In this document: piece after piece, positions 1 to 8,934 of the stretch
Layout of the letters: the number at the start of each line of letters is the position of its first letter
Position numbering within the stretch: the first letter of the stretch is position 1
Origin: CAVZXS01 sp963779325
Lineage (GTDB): Bacteria > Bacteroidota > Bacteroidia > Chitinophagales > Chitinophagaceae
DNA: 64,000 nt
Direction: 5' to 3'
Assembly: GCA_963779325.1 (NCBI GenBank)
Contig: CAVZXS010000011.1
Coordinates: 310,001 to 374,000, forward strand
Position numbers and translations under genes: made by a program
The notes under the pieces: model-generated
Told to the model about the DNA's origin: nothing
Databases searched by the model: none
What the model saw: the letters and a program-made list of their open reading frames with translations, nothing else

Positions 1-259
1 GTACACCTATATTAGCAATCAAGCTTGCGATAAGAAAATATTTTTTTCTTTTCCCCTCCGTTTTCTCAAGCCAAATACCCGCAAAATAATCTATTACAAT
101 TGTACCCCCCAGTATGAGAATATAAACCGGAATAAAAGCCATATAAAAATAACAACTGGCTACGAGGAGCATAAACCATCTGAAACGATGCGGCAACAAG
201 AAATATAATGATGTCACCACCACAAAGAAAAAAAGAAAATGGATACTGTTAAATAGCAT
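1..259 (-). CDS. MBOAT-family O-acyltransferase (AlgI-like), N-terminal fragment
   Basis: Partial gene running off the left edge; only the first 86 codons are present, starting at the ATG complementary to 257-259. The translation begins MLFNSIHFLFFFVVVTSLYF and continues with LLPHRFRWFMLLVASCYFYM, the standard opening of AlgI/DltB-like membrane-bound O-acyltransferases: a first membrane helix, an LLPHRFRW motif and a second helix. The catalytic histidine region lies outside the window. Members of this family move acyl groups, usually acetyl, onto exported polysaccharides. It sits at the downstream end of a polysaccharide locus on the same strand, which fits polymer O-acylation. The start and family are clear; the acceptor is unknown. 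Confidence 0.8.
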   Translation of the reverse strand, partial: MLFNSIHFLFFFVVVTSLYFLLPHRFRWFMLLVASCYFYMAFIPVYILILGGTIVIDYFAGIWLEKTEGKRKKYFLIASLIANIGV

Positions 260-349
260 GACTATAACTAAATTAAAGAGGTGTACTAATAAAATTCAGA
301 AACATTTTATTTCATCATTTTTTTTTGCGACGACGGCGAGATTGCCACT

Positions 350-1522
350 TCAATAAAGTGAATGAATATAATCAATCATTCTGCCCGCTTGAAATTTATA
401 GTCAAAAACTCCCGAGGTTAATTCTTTTCCTTTAAGACCTACCTGCACTGCAAATTCATAGTTATTAAATATAAAATCAAGCCTGTTTGTAAGCCCGTCA
501 ATATCCCCGGGTTCTATTAAAAATCCGTTTACTTTATCAGTTATAAAGTCTGCGATTTCGCCAACATTTACAGTCACAACCGGCCTTCCCGTGGCAAGAA
601 ATTCTGATAACTTGGAAGGATATGATGCTGAGGCTTCCAAATCATTACTGCGCACCATTACAAGAACATCGGCATGAACAATATATTGAAGGATTTCCTC
701 ACGGGATAAATACTCCATTATCACAACTCGATCCTGAATTCCGAGTTGCGATATCATATCCGTTATTTGTTTTTTAACATCCGGTGTAGAAAAGCCACCC
801 AATACAAGATATACATCCGGATGTAATTGCCTGAAATGTGCAAATGCATTTATCAATAAATCGACATTATCCCTTTTAAAAGTTAATGAACCAAAATAAC
901 CAATATATTTTTTTTCAATTGGCTTTACTCCTGTTTTAATAAAACGCGATGCGTCTACAGTGCTTGATATATGAAATAACTTTTTCGGTTTAACGCCACG
1001 AGCTTTATGAAAATCGATCAGGAAACGCGAAATACAAAGAATCCCGTCGCACATTCTTGACTCAATATAAAACTTTGCAGTGCCCTTTATTTTAGTAACA
1101 GCACCACCCTGAAAATCTTTTAAAGGATGCTCACTGCACTCAGTAATTAGTTTGGTTTTCAATAGTTTCGAAAATATCCAGGCGATTAAATGAGTTGACA
1201 GAAGGTTCGTCCAGCTATTTATCGCTATTATTTTATCTTCCTTATTTATCTTTTTAAGCAGCCGGTAAGCCCTTATGTGTTTTTTTATCTTTTGGCCTGC
1301 TCGTATAAGAAACGAAATGTTTCTTTTTTTTTGTTCAAAAGGATGATAATAATATATACCGTCAACAGTACCATTATGCACTTCATTGTATGCGCTTGAA
1401 AAAACAACAACATGAACATTTATCCCGTTTTCTTTAAACCCCTTTCCGTAAGTATACACTCTGTTGGTTGCAGCCTGCCCATCCGGGAAAGTAAATAAAT
1501 CGCCAAAAATGATAAAACTCAT
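350..1522 (-). CDS. glycosyltransferase, GT-B fold, GT4-like
   Basis: A 390-residue cytoplasmic glycosyltransferase. The C-terminal Rossmann half starts near residue 205 (KKYIGYFGSL), and the donor-binding segment is PSKLSEFLATGRPVV at 302-316, the GT4 pattern in which a glutamate contacts the nucleotide sugar. The N-terminal half has the acceptor-domain opening FTFPDGQAATNRV. The family moves a sugar from a nucleotide donor to a growing lipid-linked oligosaccharide. It ends 90 bases upstream of the MBOAT gene and starts 12 bases after the Wzy-like gene stop, so it is probably in the same operon. Donor and linkage cannot be read from sequence. Confidence 0.87.
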   Translation of the reverse strand: MSFIIFGDLFTFPDGQAATNRVYTYGKGFKENGINVHVVVFSSAYNEVHNGTVDGIYYYHPFEQKKRNISFLIRAGQKIKKHIRAYRLLKKINKEDKIIAINSWTNLLSTHLIAWIFSKLLKTKLITECSEHPLKDFQGGAVTKIKGTAKFYIESRMCDGILCISRFLIDFHKARGVKPKKLFHISSTVDASRFIKTGVKPIEKKYIGYFGSLTFKRDNVDLLINAFAHFRQLHPDVYLVLGGFSTPDVKKQITDMISQLGIQDRVVIMEYLSREEILQYIVHADVLVMVRSNDLEASASYPSKLSEFLATGRPVVTVNVGEIADFITDKVNGFLIEPGDIDGLTNRLDFIFNNYEFAVQVGLKGKELTSGVFDYKFQAGRMIDYIHSLY

Positions 1523-1534
1523 TGCATACTTTTT

Positions 1535-2770
1535 TTAAGACTGCGCAGCGGCAAGGATGCCGTCGTTGTTTACTGATGAGTATTTTGATTTATAAAATCG
1601 CTGATAAATTATTATCAAAACAATCCCCATTTCTGAAAAATTAAAATAAACGAATGTCAAATTTGCTACGGCAAATGAAAGCAACCCGTAAAAACCTCCC
1701 CAGAAACCAAATTTTTTACCCACAAACCATGCGTCTTTGAATAAATAATAAAATGCAAGAAACAAAAAAAAACAACCGGTAATTCCGTAAAAATATAAAT
1801 AAGAAAGATACCCAACATGAATGGCAGGTATATCACCTAATAAATCAAGTACATCTTGCCTGGTCTCGGGTCCGACTCCCAACAGAGGATTCTCAGGAAA
1901 TTTTTGCATAAAAACTTCATAAGAAGTAATCCTGGCCTTCGCTGAACCCATTTCGCTTTCCTTTTCAAGAATCCTGTTAGAAATAACTTCCTGAATATTA
2001 AAGCCAAATTCACCTGCTGCAAATACTATTAAATAAATACTTACAGCAAATACTAAAATAAGCGAAATTAGTTTTTGAAAAGATTGTTTCCTGTTAAGAA
2101 ATATTTGGGAAAAAGCGATAATAGTCGATATCATAGTATACCTGGCCTTTGATAAAAAAGATACGATAATACCGCACAAAATAATTAATGGAAATGCTTT
2201 ACTTTTAGTAGTATAAAAATTAAGTAAAATTGCAATAAGGATGGGAAAAGTAACCCCTCCTGAATTAGGATCTACCCAAGAATATATTGAAACGATTCTG
2301 ATATCCCCTTCACCGACATAAAGTGTCATATCAATCATGGTATTAAAAAAGAAAGTCGGATCTTTAATTTGGATTATACTTACAATGAAAGACAGTATTA
2401 CAATCAGTAAAATATTGCGATTCATCAAAATAATAAACTCCTCCTCAAAATCTACATTCTCAACGACAATCAGCAAAGCGCAGGCAAATATTTGAAAATC
2501 TGTAAGCAACCAATACACCTTACTGTCAGTTGCGGGAATTGTATTGTTGATAAAAGAAGAAGCAACATGATATAACGCAAAAGCAATAAGCCACAGCAGA
2601 TAGTTTGGTAATCGCTTTTTAGTACTTGTTACAAAATAGAGAGCTATTGGAAGTAAAATAATACTGAGATAAAATCTTAAAGGTTTATTACCCGCAAAAT
2701 GTACTATCCAGGCAAGTAACGGGAAAAAAGGAAAAAGAACCAAAAATCCTTTTTGCAGTAATTTATTCAT
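1535..2770 (-). CDS. O-antigen polymerase/ligase-like membrane protein (Wzy)
   Basis: A 411-residue polytopic membrane protein with about ten to twelve hydrophobic segments and a large periplasmic loop between roughly residues 255 and 320. That loop contains NPLLGVGPETR followed by HVGYLSYLYFYGITG, the layout seen in Wzy polymerases and WaaL ligases. The presence of a flippase, a co-polymerase and an export protein in the same locus favours Wzy, which joins lipid-linked repeat units on the periplasmic side of the inner membrane. Wzy and WaaL cannot be separated from sequence alone. The neighbouring genes lie 12 and 56 bases away, consistent with one transcript. Confidence 0.8.
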   Translation of the reverse strand: MNKLLQKGFLVLFPFFPLLAWIVHFAGNKPLRFYLSIILLPIALYFVTSTKKRLPNYLLWLIAFALYHVASSFINNTIPATDSKVYWLLTDFQIFACALLIVVENVDFEEEFIILMNRNILLIVILSFIVSIIQIKDPTFFFNTMIDMTLYVGEGDIRIVSIYSWVDPNSGGVTFPILIAILLNFYTTKSKAFPLIILCGIIVSFLSKARYTMISTIIAFSQIFLNRKQSFQKLISLILVFAVSIYLIVFAAGEFGFNIQEVISNRILEKESEMGSAKARITSYEVFMQKFPENPLLGVGPETRQDVLDLLGDIPAIHVGYLSYLYFYGITGCFFLFLAFYYLFKDAWFVGKKFGFWGGFYGLLSFAVANLTFVYFNFSEMGIVLIIIYQRFYKSKYSSVNNDGILAAAQS

Positions 2771-2826
2771 GAAAACAAAGAATATTTTTATCGAAAATCA
2801 ATTGAAGTTATTCTTCACCCTTTATT

Positions 2827-3735
2827 TTAATTCAATTTTATTCTGATTTGTTTGAATTTAGTTTTAAGCGAAAACCTCCACTTTGTGCCGTCTACTACAA
2901 TCATATTACCCGCACTGTTTACAGTATGAATGGCATGCATGCCGTGGTTACACTTGTTTTTATTATTCAAATTAATCGCCATATAAAACTCTTCATCGAA
3001 ATCAGTTTCAGTAAGTTTATTTATTTTATTAATGGTAATTGATCCGCCATACGTATACTTACTGTTTTGCGAAGGTCGGTAAAGTATGCCGTCTGCTTCA
3101 ATTATATTACCCGCCGGTCTTGCCCCGGTTATACTTATCTTAACAGGGTTTTTAGGGTGTTGCTTATACGGCCCCGTTAAGCGTTCAGAGAAAAAAACGA
3201 ATAATTCGCTATCCGCTCCACTGCCTCTCATCGTGCCAAAAAGCCAATACTTACTATCTCGTTTAATAATAGTTGAGTCAAGTACCGGCAAATCAATTAC
3301 ATGCTGCAAAAAAACAAGTGATTTATTTACAGGATCATATTCATAACAGGACAATGTACCACTTGCACCTGCTTCCGGAAAAACAAATATCCTGTTGCCT
3401 TCTTCATAGATAAACGGATAGGAAAGATGGCTTCCTGTATCTAAAAGTTGTTTTCGGTCTGTTTCATTTAAGTTTTCATCCAGCTCCAGTAAAGATATTT
3501 TTCCGCAACAATCTTTAAATGAATAATCTTCCAATAAAATATCATACCCGCCTTCTTTTCTTTTGTAAACAAAAGGATCGGCAGAAAAATCGCTTTTGGA
3601 TTGAATTGGAAACCATTTAATATCCGGGTCAAACTTTTTGCTTTGTATAATATTCTTTATATCTGTACGGGCTACACCAATAATCCATTGTTGAATAAAA
3701 AATTTTGAAAAATATTTTGCAAGTATACCCGTCAT
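2827..3735 (-). CDS. beta-propeller protein like the N-terminal domain of GINT1-type transferases
   Basis: A 302-residue protein without signal peptide or membrane helix. It contains the segments SADPFVYKRKEGGYDILLED, SYPFIYEEGNRIFVFPEAG, DSTIIKRDSKYWLFGT and GARPAGNIIEADGILYRPSQ. These are spaced like blades of a five-bladed propeller of the GH43-like fold found in the glucosamine inositolphosphorylceramide transferase N-terminal family. In bacteria this domain often occurs in polysaccharide loci, sometimes fused to formyltransferase-like domains. It sits between the Wzy gene and rffA. Its activity is unknown; a sugar-transfer or glycan-trimming role is inferred from context only. Confidence 0.65.
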   Translation of the reverse strand: MTGILAKYFSKFFIQQWIIGVARTDIKNIIQSKKFDPDIKWFPIQSKSDFSADPFVYKRKEGGYDILLEDYSFKDCCGKISLLELDENLNETDRKQLLDTGSHLSYPFIYEEGNRIFVFPEAGASGTLSCYEYDPVNKSLVFLQHVIDLPVLDSTIIKRDSKYWLFGTMRGSGADSELFVFFSERLTGPYKQHPKNPVKISITGARPAGNIIEADGILYRPSQNSKYTYGGSITINKINKLTETDFDEEFYMAINLNNKNKCNHGMHAIHTVNSAGNMIVVDGTKWRFSLKTKFKQIRIKLN

Positions 3736-3787
3736 AGAATCAAAACAGTCGCTTTGTAATTAATAAATGGTTTTACAACCTGCTCGC

Positions 3788-4924
3788 TTAAGAAGAAAAT
3801 GACTTTAACACAGTAATAATTTTTTCAAGATTCTTATCTGTTAATTCATAAAACAAAGGAATGCGTATTAAACGATCAGTGTACCTGTCACTATTAACGA
3901 GGTTCGAACCATTATCTGTACTGTTATAATACGGACTCTTGTGAAGACTGAGATAATGCGAAACCGCACAGATACCGCTATTTTCCAAATGCGTAGTAAG
4001 CAATTTTCTTTGCCCGTTGCTTTTACACAAAATATAAAACATATGCGCATTGTTAGTAGCGTAGTCAGGTATTACCGGAAGTCCCATACCGTTTTCGTCG
4101 ATCCAATTTTTCAATTCATTATAATAGGTTTGCCAAATCATCTTTCTTTTTGTTTGTATATCCTCAAGATGTTCAATTTGAGCAAACAAGTATGCCGCGT
4201 TAATTTCAGAAGGCAGAAAGGAAGAACCGGTATCAACCCATTCGTATTTGCTGACAACGCCTTTAAAAAAATCCGAACGATTTGTTCCCTTTTCCCAAAT
4301 TATTTCGGCTCGATGAATAAATCGTTCATCATTGATCGCCAACATGCCTCCCTCCCCTGAATTTATATTTTTTGTTTCATGAAAGGAGAAGGCTGACATA
4401 TGACCGATAGAACCCAGCGCTTTGCCTTTGTAGTAAGAATGAATGGCCTGCGCAGCATCTTCAATAACCAAAAGTTTATATTTATCCGCAAGCTCCATTA
4501 TTTTATCCATGTCGCAGGCTATACCTGCATAATGTACGGGTACAATAGCTTTAGTACGTTCAGTTATTAATGCTTCTATTCGATCTGCATCAATATTCGG
4601 GTTTTGAGCATTGCTGTCGGCAAATATAATTTTGGCTCCTTGCCTTACAAATGCCAACGCAGTAGACACAAACGTGTAAGAAGGAACTATTACCTCATCG
4701 CCGGGTTTTATATCGGCAAGTATTGCACACATTTCCAGCGCATCCGTGCAGGATGTTGTAAGCAGTGCTTTTTTAAATCCGTAATTCTTCTCGAAAAAAG
4801 CCTGGCATTTTTTTGTAAATAATCCGTTGCCTGATATTTTACCTGAATATACCGCCTGGTACATGTAATGCATCTCCTTACCGGTAAGGTAGGGTTTATT
4901 AAAAGGTATTTCAACAGCTGCCAT
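3788..4924 (-). CDS. rffA: dTDP-4-amino-4,6-dideoxygalactose transaminase (RffA/WecE)
   Basis: A 378-residue PLP-dependent sugar aminotransferase of the DegT/DnrJ/EryC1 family. It follows E. coli WecE closely: IPFNKPYLTGKEMHYM at the start, TTSCTDALEM near 56, GDEVIVPSYTFVSTA near 75, VPVHYAGIACDMD near 128, VIEDAAQAI near 153 and SFHETKN with the Schiff-base lysine at K185. The enzyme converts dTDP-4-keto-6-deoxyglucose plus glutamate to dTDP-4-amino-4,6-dideoxygalactose. The genes for the precursor (rmlA, rmlB) are not in this window. The product could feed the acyltransferases here or the formyltransferase at 42941. Full length; start at the first ATG. Confidence 0.9.
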   Translation of the reverse strand: MAAVEIPFNKPYLTGKEMHYMYQAVYSGKISGNGLFTKKCQAFFEKNYGFKKALLTTSCTDALEMCAILADIKPGDEVIVPSYTFVSTALAFVRQGAKIIFADSNAQNPNIDADRIEALITERTKAIVPVHYAGIACDMDKIMELADKYKLLVIEDAAQAIHSYYKGKALGSIGHMSAFSFHETKNINSGEGGMLAINDERFIHRAEIIWEKGTNRSDFFKGVVSKYEWVDTGSSFLPSEINAAYLFAQIEHLEDIQTKRKMIWQTYYNELKNWIDENGMGLPVIPDYATNNAHMFYILCKSNGQRKLLTTHLENSGICAVSHYLSLHKSPYYNSTDNGSNLVNSDRYTDRLIRIPLFYELTDKNLEKIITVLKSFSS

Positions 4925-4998
4925 ACTTATTTATATTTTAAAAAACGCACAGTTAATTATGCAAATAAACGGTGATGAATGTAAAAAAAGTGATGCAA

Positions 4999-5688
4999 TT
5001 ATCCGCCCACTTTTACACCGCGGTATAAAATCTCATAGATATACGGTTCGTAATTACGGGCTTTCATTTCCATTGCTATAAGATCAATATTGTAACTCAC
5101 TCTTTTATGTTCATACTTATTGCCGGATAACAAAAGATAAGAGGCGGCGGGGATGCCGTCCCTTGGTTGCCCCACCGAACCGGGGTTTAAATATCGTTTC
5201 GTCCCGATTACTTCATTCCGCGGAATATGGGTGTGCCCTGAGAGTAATACATCATGTATAAAATTGTTCTTTTCAAAATAGTTCTCATCAATCACGCGGA
5301 TGTATTCATCAATATTATCCTCCAGCCCTCCGTGCACACAAAAGAAATTTTTATTCCCGTAATTAAACTCAAAGGACTTTTCTGCCGTTTTCAGGAAATC
5401 TAAGTTTTCTTTTTTGATTTCTTTCAGTTGTCTTGTAAGTATATTAGTGCAGGTCTTGGATCTTTGTATTATACCCTCATTGTATAACAACGCATAATCA
5501 TGATTGCCCAAGAGGGTTTTAATATTCAGCGACCGGATTGTTTCTATCACTTCATCAATCATACAGTAATACCCTACTAAATCGCCGAGGCAATATATAG
5601 CCTCTGCTTTCTCCTTTTCTATGTCATGCAATACGGCCTGCAAGGCAGGAAAATTTCCGTGTATATCTGAAATAACAGCAATGCGCAT
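4999..5688 (-). CDS. metallophosphoesterase, YfcE/MJ0936-like
   Basis: A 229-residue calcineurin-like phosphoesterase. The two-metal site is visible in order: D8 and H10 (SDIHGNF), D36 (CLGDLVGY), N62-H63 (LGNHDYA), a VHGG motif and SGHTHIP. It ends with the conserved segment NPGSVGQPRDG. Such proteins hydrolyse phosphomono- or diesters in the cytoplasm. The start codon overlaps the last base of the upstream ATP-grasp stop codon (TAATG), so the two are translationally coupled and probably cooperate. Finding a phosphoesterase inside a polysaccharide operon is uncommon; a role in removing a sugar or phosphate carrier is possible but unproven. Confidence 0.85.
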   Translation of the reverse strand: MRIAVISDIHGNFPALQAVLHDIEKEKAEAIYCLGDLVGYYCMIDEVIETIRSLNIKTLLGNHDYALLYNEGIIQRSKTCTNILTRQLKEIKKENLDFLKTAEKSFEFNYGNKNFFCVHGGLEDNIDEYIRVIDENYFEKNNFIHDVLLSGHTHIPRNEVIGTKRYLNPGSVGQPRDGIPAASYLLLSGNKYEHKRVSYNIDLIAMEMKARNYEPYIYEILYRGVKVGG

Positions 5689-6637
5689 TACTTGTACAAA
5701 TAATCGGATATATACCTTATTACTTTAGCCCTGACTTTTGGCTGCGGTACTATCGTCTCTTTTGTTAGAAAATATTTTACACACATTTCCGGTTCATTGT
5801 AGCCTAACAGGGTTCTGATAGAGCATGCGCTGGAAATACGGGGGTTTATTTCCAATAAAATATACTTTTGATCCTTCTTTTCTCAATTGAATATTCAAAG
5901 GGCCTGCAGGTTTCAATATGCCGCATAATTTTTTTATATATACCAGGATATCGTCATCTTCTAAAAGAATTGCTTTATTCGTGGAACCTTTCCTGGAAAG
6001 TGTTCTGTTTAAAATAGTAAAGTCTAATATATCGCCTTCTCCGTTACCGAAAACAGAAACAGTAAATTCAGTTTCGTTGCTGCCAACTATTTTTTGATAG
6101 ATACATTTGCCCGATAGCTTATATGTATAGAATTCAAATTCCCTTTCATTATTAATTAACTCAATTCCTTTAGATCCTGAAGAAAAAACGGGTTTTATTA
6201 TAAAAGGCACTCCAAATTGCCGGGCACAATCTGCGAAAGTGCAATCATGCAAAGTAGGAATAAGAGTTATATCAAACTTTGACAAATACTCAAATGTTTT
6301 GAGTTTATTGGCTGAAAGGCTCAGGCAAAGATCATTATTGAGTACTACCTTTGTTTTTATTTTGTCTTTATCACTCCAAAATTTGTACAGATCCTGGCTC
6401 TATTCCCGGAATTATTAAATCAATTTTATTATCGCTGATCAGTTGATTAATAAATTCTATAAAATTATCTGCATCAGCTCTGACTCCCTGAATAAATTTA
6501 TCACACAAACCCCCACCGTAAGCATCTTCATAAATATCGATGCCGATAATACGGGTCTTAACCGTTGACTTTCGCAGACCATCAACAATGCCGTAACCTA
6601 TTATTGAACCCACACCCGTTACAAGAATATTATACAT
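5688..6637 (-). pseudogene. ATP-grasp enzyme (carbamoyl-phosphate-synthase-like), two frameshifts
   Basis: The reading frame breaks twice. The first piece (from 6637) opens MYNILVTGVGSIIGYGIVDG, the Rossmann-like preATP-grasp domain, and stops at about 6371 after IIPGIEP. The second piece (6285 to about 5853) carries the ATP-grasp core, including FIIKPVFSSGSKGIEL and the NIQLRKEGSKVYFI strand. Removing one C from the pair at 6393-6394 and one from 5852-5853 joins everything into 315 residues, with the expected FIEINPRISS metal-binding motif and a C-terminus whose stop overlaps the next gene start. The family ligates carboxylates to amines using ATP. It may be a decayed gene or one with sequencing errors; the residues on both sides of each break remain conserved, which favours a recent or artificial origin. 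Confidence 0.8.
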
Positions 6638-6668
6638 TATTGTGATATTTTATACTGCGTAGCAGCGA

Positions 6669-8114
6669 TTATTTACTTACAGGCTCCCCTTTATTCAACG
6701 CGGTCACTTTTCGGTAAGTATCTATTAATACATCTTTTATAAAGAAAACATTTTTTCCTGATAAAACACCGGTTGGTGTAATATTCTTTATATGTTGTTC
6801 TTTAATACGCTCATTAATTGCACCCATGTTGCCTATATTCCTTGCTGACGGTAAGGGAAAACCGCCTCCAAAAGATCTTTCAACCTTTGAAAAAAGTACG
6901 CTGTAACTATCATCAATAACGCCAAAAGACTTCAACTCTGCTTTTGCAAGCGATACAATATCTTCTTCCGCTTTTGAATCCTCCCCTTCGGCCCAAAGCT
7001 CTACGCAGACAGGGTATCCCCGCTGCCCGGCCGCATCGGGGCAATAGTTAGTATAATTGGTAACGCGGAATGTACGATAGCCTTTATCAAAACAATAGAA
7101 ATAATATAGCTTATCCATTAAAGGCATTTTATCAAACAAAAAATTTACATACATTGATTCTGTGTTTTTTTTGTCATAAACGATATCGCTCACATCCAGT
7201 TTCAATGCATTGGCAAGTGAGGGTAAACCCGCCGTCCAAAAAAGTTCCTTAACGGCAAACACTTCCGTATTACCTGCCTTGTCTTTAACGGTAACCGACT
7301 TTGCAAAGTTATCTTCTACTTCCAGATTACTGACAGTGCTTAAGGTTAAAAACCGAACACCCTGAGCTTCCAACAGCGACTTGAGTTTTTCTAAAACTCT
7401 GAACATGCCGTATTGTTTTGGATAAAATCCCCGGTAATTACTTGTTCGGTATGGCGGCAATGTAAATTGATCCGGGTAACATATCCTTGCACGTATTTCG
7501 TCCGACTTCATTAAATCCGGCATTATCTCCTTTTCAAATAATGCAACCCTGTTGATAGGTGTAAACAGTGTTGCCAGCTCGTCCAGGTTTGAAGGAGGTA
7601 CCAGGTATAATTTTTCAAGTATCGGAACAAATATTTCATCGGCAATAACTTTGCCAAAATGATTTGTCAACACCTCATAGGCGTTTGAACTTGCCGGCGA
7701 AGTTTTACTCTTACTGTTTTTAATCGCCTCAAAAATTTCCGAAGTATATTTTTTCCATTGATCATGAGGTAAATTTCGCAGATCAACGCATGGTGTATCA
7801 AATTGAAGTTTGCCTTTATAAAACAAACCCTGTATGTCTTTATAATTGCCTTCTAAAATATTCCATTCGCTTTGCGGCAAAAGATCGGTGAACAAGTTGT
7901 CTATTTCAGGAATACACGATTCATAGTAAATATGCATACCTATATCAAAATAGCCGTACTCACCGTAGTTGAAACTTCCGTATTGCCCTCCTATGGTTCC
8001 GTCTTTCTCTACTATAATTATTTCTGCTTCGGGATCCCTGTAAAGTTTTACCATGCGGGCAAGCATTAATCCTGACAGGCCGCTTCCTATAATTACAATT
8101 GGTTTTTTAGGCAT
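6669..8114 (-). CDS. FAD/NAD(P)-binding oxidoreductase, UDP-galactopyranose-mutase/amine-oxidase-like
   Basis: A 481-residue flavoprotein. The N-terminus is a dinucleotide fold, VIIGSGLSGLMLARM (about 6-21), followed by the acidic end of the second strand and IVEKDGTIGGQYGSFNYGEY. GYFDIGMHIYY resembles the conserved GxxxDxGxH region of mutase and protoporphyrinogen-oxidase-like enzymes. The central part (SNYRGFYPKQYGMFRVLEKL) matches the substrate region of that group. It is about 100 residues longer than a typical UDP-galactopyranose mutase (roughly 370-390), so a direct mutase call is not safe. It lies 31 bases upstream of the ATP-grasp gene and 52 bases downstream of the methyltransferase. 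Probable sugar oxidation or ring isomerisation. Confidence 0.72.
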   Translation of the reverse strand: MPKKPIVIIGSGLSGLMLARMVKLYRDPEAEIIIVEKDGTIGGQYGSFNYGEYGYFDIGMHIYYESCIPEIDNLFTDLLPQSEWNILEGNYKDIQGLFYKGKLQFDTPCVDLRNLPHDQWKKYTSEIFEAIKNSKSKTSPASSNAYEVLTNHFGKVIADEIFVPILEKLYLVPPSNLDELATLFTPINRVALFEKEIMPDLMKSDEIRARICYPDQFTLPPYRTSNYRGFYPKQYGMFRVLEKLKSLLEAQGVRFLTLSTVSNLEVEDNFAKSVTVKDKAGNTEVFAVKELFWTAGLPSLANALKLDVSDIVYDKKNTESMYVNFLFDKMPLMDKLYYFYCFDKGYRTFRVTNYTNYCPDAAGQRGYPVCVELWAEGEDSKAEEDIVSLAKAELKSFGVIDDSYSVLFSKVERSFGGGFPLPSARNIGNMGAINERIKEQHIKNITPTGVLSGKNVFFIKDVLIDTYRKVTALNKGEPVSK

Positions 8115-8166
8115 TTGCAGTAGTTTATATTAAAAAAATTGAGCCTGTTTATTCGTATAAATGAAA

Positions 8167-8781
8167 TCACTTTTTAACCAAGATGGTAAATTCGTATAAA
8201 GGATAGTCATGCAATAATGCTATGTGCTTACTGTAGGCTACCTTACAATGATTAAACATCCGTGCCGGCTCTGCATAAAACAGGTAATCCTTCATACGCT
8301 CTGCGTCAGAGTAAGATGTCAACAAATTAAATGAGAAGCCCTTTTCGCAGAGCCGATCCATTTTATCTAAAGTGTCAATAATATATTTTTTCCACTCTGT
8401 TTCGTCGGCATCCAGCTTTACATTAAAAAGCCCGTTGCTTATACAATAATCGTGAATGCCGATTGATTCAAATTCGCCGGTCAGTCTAACCCCCGCTCTT
8501 GTCAAATATTTTTTTGTACCGGCTTTAATCATTTCTTCCGCAATGTCATACCCTGTATACCTAAATTTGCTGTTAGTTGTATCCAAATAATCAACTAAAG
8601 CGCCGTAACCGCAACCGTAGTCCAGCAGGGAAAACTCGTTGTCTGAAATAATCTTTGCCAGTTGTTTGAAACGAAGAAAGTGAGATTCAGGTCCGTTCCA
8701 ATCTACTCCTTTACTGTCAGCTCCGAATTCCTTTATCTTTCTATTATAATAGTCCTTCACTTTTACTAAAAGATGATCCAT
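8167..8781 (-). CDS. class I SAM-dependent methyltransferase
   Basis: A 204-residue methyltransferase. Motif I is LLDYGCGYGALVDYLD near residue 52, binding S-adenosylmethionine, followed by YTGYDIAEEMI for motif II. The C-terminal portion, GFSFNLLTSYSDAERM, resembles motif IV-V of small-molecule methyltransferases. No membrane segment is seen, so it acts in the cytoplasm. In this locus it probably methylates a sugar nucleotide or the ATP-grasp product. A 153-base spacer separates it from the upstream glycosyltransferase, one of the larger gaps of the locus. Confidence 0.82.
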   Translation of the reverse strand: MDHLLVKVKDYYNRKIKEFGADSKGVDWNGPESHFLRFKQLAKIISDNEFSLLDYGCGYGALVDYLDTTNSKFRYTGYDIAEEMIKAGTKKYLTRAGVRLTGEFESIGIHDYCISNGLFNVKLDADETEWKKYIIDTLDKMDRLCEKGFSFNLLTSYSDAERMKDYLFYAEPARMFNHCKVAYSKHIALLHDYPLYEFTILVKK

Positions 8782-8934
8782 GAAAAGGTTTTAATGGTGG
8801 CTGAAAAAAGGTTATGCATTCAAAATACGTAAATCAATTGCTATTGTGCTACGTAAACGGATCAATCAGTAAGCACTATTCTATTACGCTGAAGAGACTA
8901 ACTATACTATGAATATTTTAAAAAATTTTTCGGA

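Noticed and set aside
6669..8114. UDP-galactopyranose mutase (glf)
   Set aside because: The flavin fold is shared but the protein is about 100 residues too long and the diagnostic active-site arginine segments were not identified.
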